Shown here one piece after another: positions 21,506 to 32,708 of a DNA stretch of 64,000 nt (position 1 is its first letter; every line of letters begins with the position of its first letter). The stretch is from Arachnopeziza araneosa (taxonomy: Eukaryota; Ascomycota; Leotiomycetes; Helotiales; Arachnopezizaceae), in the NCBI GenBank assembly GCA_003988855.1, contig QYAI01000106.1, positions 40,754-104,753 on the forward strand, written 5' to 3'. The translations under genes and the position numbers were made by a program. The notes beneath the pieces were generated by a model. That model was given only the letters and a program-made list of their open reading frames with translations. It did not search any database and was not told where the DNA came from.

Positions 21506-22337
21506 ATGGGCGACTTGAATCAATTTTCGTCGACGGTTGAGCTTCAAGTCGATGCGAAGTCTGGTCATCTTGGCCGACCGAAAGAAATTCTTCCGAACAG
21601 CCTGAGCACCTCGAACCATAAGTACTCAACTGCCAGCTGCGGAGTAACGGGCGACGTCATTCATCTTCAGCATGGGAGTTATAACAACCAGCCAGCAAAC
21701 CTTGTCGGTTTCAGGCTTTCTTTCAGATTCGAAGCGGGTGCAAGCAGATTTGTCAAGGCGGAGGTCCGAGTATCGTTTGATAAAAGAGAAGAATCAGGCC
21801 AGGAGATTTCGCCGCCTCTAGAAATTCCAGTGGTAAAGATGTTTCAGCCCAAATCCGCCAATGGACGGGTGATAGAAGTCAGCACATCTCAAAAAGCACA
21901 CATCAGCTTGCCACTTGCTCATGTCGCGGGAATAGAGTTCGAAAAAAGGGAGGATTTTTCCAAAGAATATTTTTCGCAGATTAAGGGCATACCATGGTAT
22001 GTATACAAGTGACCCTAATACCAAAAATATGGTTATCTGGAAAGTCACTGAAATTTCGAAATAAACTAATGGCATTCCCGATGAGCTCGATCTTGCTTTG
22101 CTAGTCCAACATGGTGCTATACCTTTCCATGGGGTAATTGAGATTGTGACTTGGACAAAGTCTGGTATTAGACTCTTCGGATAGCCCTGGCCAAAGCCAG
22201 ACCCGCTCATTTTCAGACCTGATTATGCTGGTTTATCGATTGGAACACCTTTGGAAGTTGCTACCTTTGATGAACTCACCGATGAGCACTGGAAGAGGCT
22301 TGTAGATTCTCCGGTAAGGCAACATTGGACTGTTTAG
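21506..22337 (+). pseudogene. Beta-rich fungal protein of unknown function, broken
   Basis: ATG 21506 opens a 168-codon frame with a distinctive N-terminus: LGRPKEILPNSLS, ASCGVTGDVIHLQHGSY, NLVGFRLSFRFEAG, RFVKAEVRVSF. At about 22005 the frame ends, but the same protein clearly continues in another frame (SDPNTKNMVIWKVTEIS ... FHGVIEIVTWTKSG ... PWPKPDPLIFRPD). That continuation is cut by in-frame TAA (22062-22064) and TAG (22182-22184). Both stops are one C-to-T change away from CAA or CAG. I know proteins of this general type from other Pezizomycotina, but no function for them. Three separate breaks make it a pseudogene. Confidence 0.7.
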
Positions 22338-23050
22338 AATTAATTTCCTGACACTATGCGATTAGTAATGAGGTTTAAGTAAGAGTTGAAGCCGTGTTCT
22401 GAATGTGTGCTCTTAGAACTCGGCGTGCAGAGAGTTTGTCGATCATCCAATCATTCTGTGTTGGTGGAAGCGGCGAATAGTTATATGCGGGTACTGAAAG
22501 ATCTTGGAATGGAACTGAGAACGGAATTCGGTCCTTTCGAGTATTCTTAAATTTCTTAAATTCCTAGCACTATTTCTCCTGAATGCCTTTTTGATTGTTC
22601 GAATTTATTATCGGCATTGACTGTAACCTCTCCTCTCCTCTCCCCCCTCGCTCTTTGCCACGAAGTCAAGCTATAACCTGGTGCGGTAGCAAAAATTGTC
22701 ACTCCAAGGCTCAAACCAAGTGAGCTAATCTTTTACGCTTTCTGCTTTTCCAATTCATTTCCAGGTTTAAAATCTGATTAAGAGTAGCTGTGACCTTCTA
22801 GTAGCAGCTGTTGCTAGTTGCACCGTAGTTCAAGTGTTAATCAAGCAAGAGTAATTTGCATGCCGTGAAACCAACAGGTAGTAGGATGGATATGCTTCGG
22901 CATTCAAATCACAACCAATAATTTGAATTTTTCATGATTTCAAGCCAGATTGTCGAGCAAATCCAAATAACTTCAATGTAAAATGATTTCTACATATCAT
23001 AATACAGCAACAAAGTAATTTTCAAGACTTTTTCGACTTGCTCTCCAGCC
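22338..23050. other. Intergenic
   Basis: About 710 bp with TC-rich and AT-rich runs. No gene seen; it includes the 3' flank of the MFS transporter. Confidence 0.4.
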
Positions 23051-24924
23051 TTATGCTTTCTCATCAATAATCTCAACCTTCTCGACATCGCCAGCTGGCT
23101 CAATACCCATCTGTTCTCTCTCTAACTCAGCTAGCTCTTTCTCTTTCTTCTCTTTAAGATACTGACAGAACCTACTCCCAGCCCTCAACTGATCTCCCTT
23201 CCACAAAAACAAGAACGGGATAGCACACATCCCCAGGCTTAGAAATCCTAGTAAGGTACTAGCCCAAGCCACACCTAGTCTTGAATACATCGGAGTTGCG
23301 GCAAACGGCAAGACCGCGCCTGCGATACTTCTCGAAGTGCTTGCCGCAGCCATAGCTGAGGCTGCAAATATCTCGTATGCGTCTGTCACGTAGTTGAGAA
23401 GAGCCATGAAGATCAGAACGAAGCCCATTCCGAAAGGCACGCCAGCCAACATTGGGACAACAAAGGAGACAGAAGGACGAGCTGTCCAGCCTAGCCAGAA
23501 GAGAGAAAACACGTAGAGTGGGCCACCAAAACAAGCAAGTGGAAGACGGCGAGATTCTTCTTTTCTCGTCCACGATCTGTTTTGAGCTTGGGCTTTTCGT
23601 AGGTAAACATCCCACCAAAGGAAGAATAGAATTGCAAGAAATGCGCCTGCTCCAATGGGAAGGAACATTACGCCGGAAACGCCTAGAGATTGGTGATAGA
23701 TGCCTTGAAAGATGAACTGGTACGCTTCGAAATACATGTAAAAAACGCCATATGCTAGAGAGAGATAGAGACAAGTGGCTAAAACAATAAGCTCGAAGAT
23801 GAGCATGCGAAGTGGTCGCGTGAGGGTGACGGTAGCCATTTGTTTGAAACCTTTTTTCTCCAGGTCGATTGGAGCAAAGATATTTGTATTTTGCGTAGTT
23901 TTCCTCAGCTTTGCAGCACGGCGGGCAAGAAGGATAGGCCCGTAAGTCTCTGGAAGAAAGAGGAGAGGAATCCAACTCGCGCCGGCCACCATGAGGCCAA
24001 TCCAGAATACCCATCGCCAGTCAAGGGCTGGAGCAATGAAGCCAGAGATAATTGGTGCTACTAAAGGGCCGATGCAAGTTCCCTATCGAATTATTTAGCG
24101 CGCGACCAAGCTCAGCGGGAACCACTTACGCCCATAAAGACGGACATCGCCCGGCCTCTTGTCACCGGATCATTGTAGATGTCCGCATACACACCACCAA
24201 TCACAGCAATTGGACTCGCTGCATTTATTCCAGTTAAAAGTCTGAATATCAAGAGGGCCGGAAAGTTTGGAGCCAAGGCGCAGGCCATTGTGAAGACTGT
24301 GTAGCCAAAGAAGCTTGACGTCATTATAACCTTTCTTCCATAGGTTTCCGATAAAGGTCCAAACACAATGGGCCCGAGAATGTATCCAACCAAATACATT
24401 GAGATGGGAAGGATCTCAGCATATGAAGACGTAACATGGAAGTAGTTGCTGATAATTCCCAGAGCATTCGAGGGTAAGGATGATCCCATTGTGCTGTTGA
24501 CAACAACAAACATTCCAATCGCAACGATCCATGCTTTTTTTGCCTCCTGATTATAAGCAAAATATCTCTAGAACGAGAAGATAGAGAGAATTCCTTACAG
24601 AAGACCAATTATAAGGATTCTCTTGATCTCCATGCTTCCAAGAAATGATATGTCTCCTTTCCGAAGTCACACTGATAGTGCTTGAACCTGGCACCGATTC
24701 CACCCTATTGTCTGCGGCTTCAACATCGTATCTCTCAGTAGCATCTCTCTCGTTAAGAGAAGATACAATTTGAGCCAAATGGCCGTGAGGTTCTATATTG
24801 TTGGTCACAGTACGATCACGACCACGAAAATGTACTCACGAGCTAACTCATCTCGTTTTGTTGAGTGAGACGTTCCACTTGTTTGATTATTTAGGACAGG
24901 CTGGTGCTTTCTATCTTTGGACAT
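23051..24924 (-). CDS. MFS drug:H+ antiporter (DHA1 type)
   Basis: Four exons: 24924-24840, 24792-24599, 24546-24130 and 24082-23051, with introns of 47, 52 and 47 bp; 575 residues. The start is ATG 24924; the longest open frame in exon 2 has no ATG, so the first exon is needed. A hydrophilic N-tail of about 90 residues ends in GDQENPYNWSS, the usual entry to fungal polyamine/azole-type DHA1 carriers. Twelve membrane helices follow, with loop 2-3 motif A as GPLSETYGRKV, RLLTGINAASP in helix 4, and RWVFWIGLMVAG in helix 6. The carrier would sit in the plasma membrane and export small toxic compounds using the proton gradient. The substrate is unknown. Confidence 0.93.
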
Positions 24925-25648
24925 GGCAAGAAAGTTTGGTGCTGAAATTTAGCCTCAAATATGAGACTCAAATGACCAGGAAACAAGCGGAAAGTGTTGA
25001 CTTTAAGTCCACGACGAATAATTTGGTGGATTTCTAATGACGGCAAAGAATTCAAGGTGGGTGTGGGGTCCGCCATCGCAAGCCTCAAGCAGTTCATTCG
25101 CCCACTTTTGTCACTTCCCGTAAGCAACGTGATAGGCAGATCAACTTGATGCCGACACCCGGAAGGACTGATGTTAGGTAGAAAAAGGTTATTTGGGAAT
25201 GGAGGCCAGCCTACCATGACTCAACACGAAAGACTTCAAACATGTTAAGACAAAACTAGAGAAAAAGTCGCGCTGGTCAATACTACAGCATCTGAGAAGA
25301 GCCAATAGAGGGGCCTTCAATTCGAAAGTGGGATCTATAACACAACTTGCATATCAAGAAATCTGCAAGCCTTTTGAGATCATAGGGACAAATTCATGCG
25401 TCAACCGTGCATTGAATTTGAGAGTGAAAGATAACTTAGCGGGCAAAGATCGGAATGTTGTGCTTTCCTCATTGGATAATGATGACTGCTTGGAAAGGTC
25501 CGCATTTCGGAATGTTTCGTCTGGTGGCTGGGAAAGTCTCCGTCAACTTAGGTTGTGTAGCACAGCAGAATTACGCCCTTCATTTGACTGAATCATCGTC
25601 TGACAGAAACCTTCTGTGCGGGTTGGGTATCAATGAGTAATTATCCCA
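24925..25648. other. Intergenic, MFS promoter and prefoldin 3' flank
   Basis: 724 bp. Short frames only, none convincing. Confidence 0.4.
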
Positions 25649-26230
25649 TCATGTCTCTAGGTTGATGCTCCGACCGAATCGCGCATACAAATCCACTTTC
25701 AACTCTGTCATATCTTCCCTACATTTGCTAAGCTTCTCTTCGAGCGCTTCAACATCTTCCTCGATGTTGGCTGTGGAGCTTGACAGGAGTTCTTGGACTT
25801 CGGATAGAGGTAACGAAATGAAGGAATCTCCAATTTTGTAACTATAATAAATCAGTCAGGTAAGTGGATGATCTGGAATGCGAGTAGCTCACGGAATCTT
25901 CTCGTCTTCGTCTGCCAGCTCCAACTCGTTTGATATGTCGTCTAAGTCTTCCTTCTCTTTCTGCCAGAGCCTTCATCAGCACAAGCATATTGGTAAGAAG
26001 ATCTACCAATCAACCACTAACGTGTTTCGCCTTTAGTTCCTCCTCTAGAGCGATTTCTCGTTGATGTAATCGACTGAATTTGTTGATCTTATCTTGGTCC
26101 TCCCTCCGGACCTCTACCTCGTCCCCTCCAGCCGTAAGCTCGTCCTCCTTGGAAAGCTAGAAGTCGCATTTAGCTGAAGAGCGTGAGACTTTATGGCGGG
26201 GGAATGTTTGCTAACCATTCGACGCTCCAT
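25649..26230 (-). CDS. GIM3: Prefoldin subunit 4
   Basis: Four short exons: 26230-26216 (15 bases), 26156-26022, 25960-25893 and 25841-25649; introns of 59, 61 and 51 bp; 136 residues. The spliced protein is MERRMLSKEDE at the start, then QDKINKFSRLHQREIALEEE, DDISNELELADED, the beta-hairpin segment YKIGDSFISLPLSEVQELL, and a second coiled-coil helix ending LYARFGRSINLET. Coiled coil, hairpins, coiled coil is the beta-type prefoldin layout, and the IGDSFI and LYARFG strings are typical of subunit 4. Prefoldin is the cytosolic hexamer that delivers nascent actin and tubulin to the TRiC chaperonin. No single exon is long enough to stand out, so it is easily missed. Confidence 0.93.
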
Positions 26231-27138
26231 AATGTTGGTTATGATGATGGATATCGTCCGCAAACTTTCAGCTTCGATAGAAATAAGGACAAACAGGGCA
26301 AACTATTTTGATCACATGATATTCCTTCACCTCCGCCACGACTTCCTGAATTTCTACTTTAAATAGATGAAAATGGCTAAATTTCTCGATCGATTCTGGT
26401 ATATAGTAAACGATATAATTTTCAATTCTTTGAGTCACTCCATCTTCTTCGGATCTGGGTGCGCCGTTGCGGTTGAAAGCATGCAATTATCGGTCATCAA
26501 GATCATATCGAATGAGATTTTCGAGAACCCTCAGGAGATTTCCACCACATGTCAGCTCTTAACATGTCACCTCATGCATGTCTGACAGAAGCAATGATGC
26601 GATAGTGCTTGGATTCTTTGGCTCCTTGGCAACGATGAATCTTTTGCAACCAGGTCTATAGAAAATGGTTTACTAGACTGTCTAGGATACCTAGTCTCCA
26701 CGTGCTCTCCCTATTCAGAGAAAGGCCATAGTTCAACTCGGCCAAGAACTGAACATTAAAGGACGTAATGTGCAATGCTTCTGGAAACCGTTACCTATTT
26801 TGTTTTGGGGCCTAGCTATACACCCTATGATTGGCTATCCTTCCTTTTGAGCAATGATCGATGTCAGCCCCCATTTTTGAGTGGGCCTTTTATTTGTGAC
26901 ACGATGTTATCGTATAGTATTTCTTATCTACCGAGCTTTCGGGATGCTGTCATTCTGGCATCATCTCCAATGAAGTTTCATGATAAGGTCTGGAAGCTGA
27001 TAGCTTGACCCACTCCAAGCTCTCGCATCGAAAGACAAGCTTTTCCCCTTTATATCAACCTCCTCGCATGAGGTCCTAAAATATCACTGTCAAAATCCTC
27101 TCCTCCATCTATTTTGATAATCCGGATACATCAAAAAT
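26231..27138. other. Intergenic, divergent promoter of prefoldin 4 and the permease
   Basis: About 900 bp between outward-facing genes. I see no coding frame with recognisable content. A CT-rich leader precedes ATG 27139. Confidence 0.45.
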
Positions 27139-29087
27139 ATGGCGTCTATAACAGGGGCCAAGACGGCTACTGTAGATCTAGAGAAGACGGCTAGCAGGAA
27201 ATCACACCACAATGACCCTCCACCAGAGCTTCTTGCTAATGAAGCAGATACTGAACTTCTAGGTAAGTTTTAGGTCCAGAAATCACAGCTCCACTAATAA
27301 GTCCCCAGCCAAGCTTGGTTACAAGCAAGAACTTCGCCGTAACTTTACGATGCTCGAAGTCTTTGGCATAGCCTTCAGTATTATGGGTCTACTTCCGTCA
27401 ATTGCGTCTACATTGGCATTCTCCATACCTGCAGGACCAGTCGGTATGGTTTGGGGTTGGTTCTTAGCTTCGATGTTCATCTTTATTGTTGGGGTGGCGA
27501 TGGCCGATCTTGGTTCAGCTATGCCTACAAGCGGTGGTTTATATTGGTGGTAAGTTACTCTATCTATCTTGAAATTGAAGTACGAAGTACCACCATCGGG
27601 TGAAGCGTCATATTTTCCAGCCTGTTATGTAATCTCAATGGATTTAAATTCCCAAGAGAGCCGCTATTTTGGATATCTGTATCACCGCTAATTGAATCAG
27701 GACACATTATTTTGCCTCGCCAAAGACCCGAAATGCACTGAGTTTCTTGGTGGGATACTCAAACAGCCTTGGCTTGATTGGTGGGCTCTGTAGTATTGAT
27801 TATGGCTTCGCTCTCATGTTCTGCTCTGTGTATGTTAGATTCATGCCACCCATTGAATGCCATACTAATATTTGTAGTATTGTCGTTGCTCGGGATGGAA
27901 ATTGGACACCCAGTAATGGAATCGTTTATTCTGTGTTCCTTGCTTGTGTTGTCTGCCACGGAATACTTGCATCGGTCCTCTCCAAAATTATGGGAAAGCT
28001 TCAAACAGTATTCGTTGTCATGAATCTTATTCTCATCGTCGCTACCATAATTGCTCTTCCGGTTGGCATGCATCACCGGAATGACGGGCATTACATTTTC
28101 GCTCAGACCGAGAATTTGACTACTTGGCCTACTGGCTGGGCATTTATGCTTTCTTGGTTGTCACCCATCTGGACAATTGGAGCTTTTGATTCGTGCGTAC
28201 ACATAAGCGAGGAAGCCGCCAATGCCACAAAGGCCGTTCCCTATGGAATCATGATGTCTATTGGTTCTTGTTGGGTTCTCGGCTTCTTCATCATGATTGT
28301 CATTGCTGCTTGCATCAATCCTGATCTTGAATCCGTTCTCAGCTCCCCTTTCGGTCAACCCATGGCTCAAATATACTACGATGCTATTGGAAAGCATGGA
28401 ACTCTCGGCCTCATGTCACTCTTATTCATAGTACAATTCCTGATGGGATTATCAATCCTTGTTGCTGCATCTCGCCAGACTTGGGCTTTCTCTCGCGACG
28501 GGGCTCTCCCATTTGCGAGCTTCTTCCGCCCAATTTCGCAAAGCCTGGGTTACATCCCCTTCCGTTGTGTTTGGGGTTGTGTCTTCGCAGCTGCGATTCT
28601 TGGTCTCCTCTGTCTTATTGCTCCTGCCGCTGCCTCGGCACTCTTCTCTCTCGCTGTAGCAGGAAACAATCTCGCTTGGGCAACTCCGATCTTCTGTAGA
28701 GTCGTTTGGGGCCAACATAAGTTTGTACCCGGCCAATTCTACACTGGTGATAGGTTCTCAACACCTATTGCATGGGTGGCTATCGTTTTCTTATTATTCG
28801 GTATTATTCTTGCTATGTTCCCTGATGGTGGTCCAAATCCAACACCACAGACTATGAACTACACCGTGGTGATAAACATGGCAGTGTGGGGTGGGGCTTT
28901 GTTGTATTATTTTATTGATGCGAGAAAATGGTTTACGGGACCGAAGATTACGGTCAACACTGAAGGGTTGACGGCTGAGCAGACGGTTGTGCTCGAAGCA
29001 GAAGGAGTAGCTCTCGGAGTTGGTGATGGGGTGGTTCCAGGCGCTCATGAAAAGGGAGAGAAAGCCAGCGGTGCTGATTCCACTTGA
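27139..29087 (+). CDS. APC-family permease (GABA/choline-type)
   Basis: Four exons: 27139-27262, 27309-27549, 27701-27829 and 27878-29087; introns of 46, 151 and 48 bp; 567 residues. The N-tail is hydrophilic; helix 1 starts at NFTMLEVFGIAFSIMG. The string ADLGSAMPTSGGLYWWTHYF, which spans intron 2, is diagnostic of the fungal GABA/choline permease branch of the amino acid-polyamine-organocation family. FDSCVHISEEAANATKAVPYGI is the conserved helix 6-7 region. About 12 membrane helices, probably plasma-membrane uptake of GABA, choline or another amine by symport. The 151-bp intron is the longest in this gene. The family call is firm; the substrate is not determined. Confidence 0.93.
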
Positions 29088-29599
29088 AGAGTTTCTATCA
29101 ACGCTGAATACGTAACGTAAACTTTAGTCATTTAGTATCTTCGCTCATCAATTACACTCACTTTTATCAAAAGTAGAATAGCCTGACATACGAGTGAAAG
29201 CGGAACAATAAAAGAATAGTAATCTCTTCTGCTGTTATCGTCTGTTCCATTTTCTTTTTCTCCGAACTTTATCTTATTATGGTGAACTAAAAGACTACCA
29301 TCCGGGACTCGAGGCCCAACACCAGTTGTTGCTGTCTAAACAAATTAAATTTATACACACTTGTTTTACGCGCCATCATTTTTTCTTAATTTCTCCGATT
29401 CTCACCCAACAAGCAATCACAAAGTGAGATCTACCCGACTACTCCAAAATCTGGTGAAATCAGTGAATCTCCAATTCAGTTCCATTCAAATTTGTTAGGC
29501 ATTCACGTTTGCGTATTAATCCGCCCGCCTATTGATAAAGAAATACGGCCAACTACCCCGCTACTAGCAAGCCGCAACCCAATCAAGGACATCATCACC
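29088..29599. other. Intergenic
   Basis: 512 bp with a T-rich 3' flank after the permease and then the leader of the next gene. Nothing else seen. Confidence 0.4.
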
Positions 29600-30138
29600 A
29601 TGCCTTCCTTGGCCTTGAACTCCACCGACGCATCCTTCACAGACAACATCCCCTCCCTGGCTGCACCGACCACCCAAGTTCGTCTCTGGCTCGGCACCTG
29701 GTTCCCAGAGCATCTCGAACCCCACAAGATCGACCACGAGTACCTCACCTTCATCCATTCTGTTTCATGGACGGGCCGCGATGTTCATGAGTTAGAGTTG
29801 AAGCAAATGACGAGGGAATTAGAGGGGTGGGGTGTGAGATATTCGTACGCGGCTGGTATTGCAAGGGATATTTTGAGGGCTAGAGAGTTGGAAGTACGTT
29901 TCGAACTGAGGAAATAATGGGGACCGACTAACGACGGGACAGGCCAACAAGAATCGACTTATGTTACCTTTCAACGTTGCTCAACAGGCTGGTGGTCTCT
30001 TGCTCATTATTTTTCAGGTAAGCTATTCTTTGATTTGTTTGAAATAGGAGCTGAATTGTTTAGGAGATCTTCAAAATGATGTTAGCGATAATCCTGGCTC
30101 TATTTCCGAACAGGCCAAACCCACCAATATCAGATTAA
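29600..30138 (+). CDS. Hypothetical protein with hydrophobic C-terminus, 147 aa
   Basis: Proposed exons 29600-29893, 29943-30017 and 30064-30138, with introns of 49 and 46 bp that all keep the frame. The first intron (GTACGT...ACTAACGACGGGACAG) is convincing; the second is less so, since a nearer acceptor also leaves an open frame. The body reads RLWLGTWFPEHLEPHKIDHE and ELEGWGVRYSYAAGIARDIL, an amphipathic helical region. The end (AGGLLLIIFQ, then IFKMMLAIILALF) could be one or two membrane helices. No family recognised. Confidence 0.55.
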
Positions 30139-31921
30139 TTTCTCTTTATAAATCTGGCAGCTTCTACCTCCGTTTTTATCTAACGGTGCTGGTGTTATAA
30201 TTGGTAGAATATGACTTGGCTGGGGAAAGTAGGAGGTGTGTTCAGAGCACAGCTATCATCTGAAGTCTCAGAATGGCGTTTGATGATTTGGTACAGCTCT
30301 TTATTCGTCGTTAGGTATGGAATATGACATTAATGAGATCAGCATACATGCAATATCCGGCTTAATAGCATTGATTAGATCCGTAATGTCTCGTTACCTT
30401 CATGTGTTCGTGTTTAAATACGGGATAGCATTTTCCATTTTGACAGGCTATGCAAATCAAATTTTAAGATGCGAAAGATGTGAACGCATTCCACTCTGAC
30501 GAAGATGCCAGAATTCATTTCAACCATGGATATGAGAGAAATAAATTGTAGACTCACCATAATCTGCAAACAGCTTGGAGAAAATGATGAAACAGAAGGC
30601 TCTTTAACTTTGAGCCATTACAGACACAAATTTTCACGACAACATCACTTTAACGCTGAACAGGAGATATCATTGTAAAGATCTAGCATCGATTGACTTC
30701 GTGAAGGAAACAGAAAGGAAGAAAGGCAAGTGTCGCAGCTTAAATGCTACATTATTGGAAACTTCGCTTACATACAAGGGATGAATAGAAATAATAGCTC
30801 AAATTTATGTAGTGAACTCAGAAAACATTGACTTGGGACTACTTGCTTCTAGGAATATACGTTCATGGAGCTTTTGGGTTCAAGAAGAGCATTCAACCTT
30901 CCTTCACCGCTGACAAAGAGGAAAGCGCGTGACTGGACTAAAATTTTTGGACTTGAAATGGAACGGTAAGGAATGCAAAGAAATGATAGGTTTCAGTTCT
31001 AGAAGGACTGAAGGCTGAGGTAATGCGACAGAAGTCTGAACGATGCTACGAATCACGGTCTGAGCTCGTGAGGTTGATGGCAGATGGGTATGTATTTCTT
31101 CCCTCCCTTCGATAAATCAATATCCGAAGGAATGAGAAATAATGAGACGATATTTTAAGTAATCTAGAGATAGAGTACTAAGAACTTGAACTCTATAATG
31201 ATTACTAGAGTCTCGCTCGAGTTGGACCCCATGTCAACAAAGTTGCCAGCTTGGGAAAGTTATTTATCGGAACGCTGCTCCGATTGAGATTGACAATGAC
31301 TTGGATATAAAGTAAATGTATCTTTAAAAGTAACATTGCAACGTCTAGTGTTGAGATGAACGTCATGCCCTCACGGAAGCAGAAGCTCTGATTTGTAGGG
31401 TTGTTGCAATTAAACACTATGGATGTTTTATCTGGAACAAGGATATAAGAACTTCCGTCCGAAATGGGATTCGCGGCTGAACACTCGCTGGAGCCGCCGT
31501 TACTGCCGTCAGGGATATACCACTGCCAGATGAATATTTATTAGAACAGGTGATGAACCTAACATGGTTTGTGCTGGCAAAGTGCTGTTTCTGTTGTATA
31601 AGGTGATATAATAAAGCAGCCGCTAATGTTTAGAATATAGCCAAGAGACCTGATATGCCTATACTACCCCAGATATAGATAAAACATCCATAGTGTATAA
31701 TTGCAACACCTAGAGCATATGGATGCAACAACTATATAAAATGGAGACTTCGCTTCCGCGAAGCAATCATTTAGGTCAGTCATTCCGGCAGCGAAAAAAA
31801 AGAGACGAAGTTTGGGTAGCGAATATGAGCACATAAATACCTTGAACTCACCCACTGTCTCAAATTCGATTTCTTGCCCGCCGTATCCTTTCCCGATAAC
31901 TTTGGAAACCCATCCAGAATC
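30139..31921. other. Long gene-poor stretch
   Basis: 1.8 kb, AT-rich in parts, with only short frames on both strands and no recognisable domain, tRNA or repeat family. The last 150 bp form the leader of the Cip1-like gene. Confidence 0.45.
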
Positions 31922-32708
31922 ATGTTTCGCCAAATTGCTCTTCTTGCTTTGGCTGCCCTCCCCTCCTTCTCCCTCGCCCAAATCACCAACGATTTTGAAA
32001 GCGGATGGGATCAGACAGCATGGCCTATCTATGCCCCTAGTTGCAACCAGGGAGGAAAAGTTACTCTTGACAGCACCACTGCCCACAGTGGTAAGAATTC
32101 CATAAGAGTGGATGGGGCCGGCGGTTTTTGCGGACATATTTTCTTCGGCACAACGGCGGTGCCCAGTGGTGACGTTTATGTCAGGGTTTGGCTGTAAGTC
32201 CTTATCGTGACAGTGTTGGAATGCTAGGGAATATGAAAGCCGATGCTAACAGCTATTCTCTTGCAGAAAAGCTTCCAAAGCCCTCACCTCTTCTCACGTT
32301 TCTTTCATCACTATGCCTGATTCTGCTCAAGGATCAGATAAGCACCTTCGAATTGGTGGCCAAAGTCAGATTTTAATGTACAACCGCGAATCCGACGATG
32401 CGACACTTCCCGATCTCTCTCCTCAAGGCATTGCCTCCTCACAGGCCCTTCCTACCGGCGCTTGGGAATGTTTCGAGTACCATCTGGGAACTAACGGCAC
32501 CGTTGAGACTTGGTTGAATAGTAGCCCTATTGCAGGGCTTACTGCCGTTAAGGGTGTTACTAATGCTAACGCTGCCCAGTGGACCAGGAGCTCAGTCATC
32601 CCGAAGATCAGCGCTGTTTACTTTGGCTGGGAGTCATACGGTGGCGACGTTAATACTTTCTGGTACGATGATGTTGCCGTTAGCTCGAGTCGTGTTGGAT
32701 GTACCTGA
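31922..32708 (+). CDS. cip1: Cip1-like secreted protein without cellulose-binding module
   Basis: Two exons, 31922-32193 and 32267-32708, with a 73-bp intron (GTAAGT...CTTGCAG); 237 residues. A clean signal peptide (MFRQIALLALAALPSFSLA) precedes NDFESGWDQTAWPIYAPSC, SGKNSIRVDG, CGHIFFGTTAVPSGDVYVR, DKHLRIGGQSQILMYNRESD and YFGWESYGGDVNTFWYDD. These blocks follow the catalytic-like domain of Trichoderma Cip1, a beta-jelly-roll protein secreted with cellulases and related to glucuronan lyases. The protein stops at VGCT, exactly where Trichoderma Cip1 goes on into a Ser/Thr linker and CBM1, so this is a core-only form. A role in plant cell-wall breakdown is likely; lyase activity is not proven by sequence. 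Confidence 0.92.
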
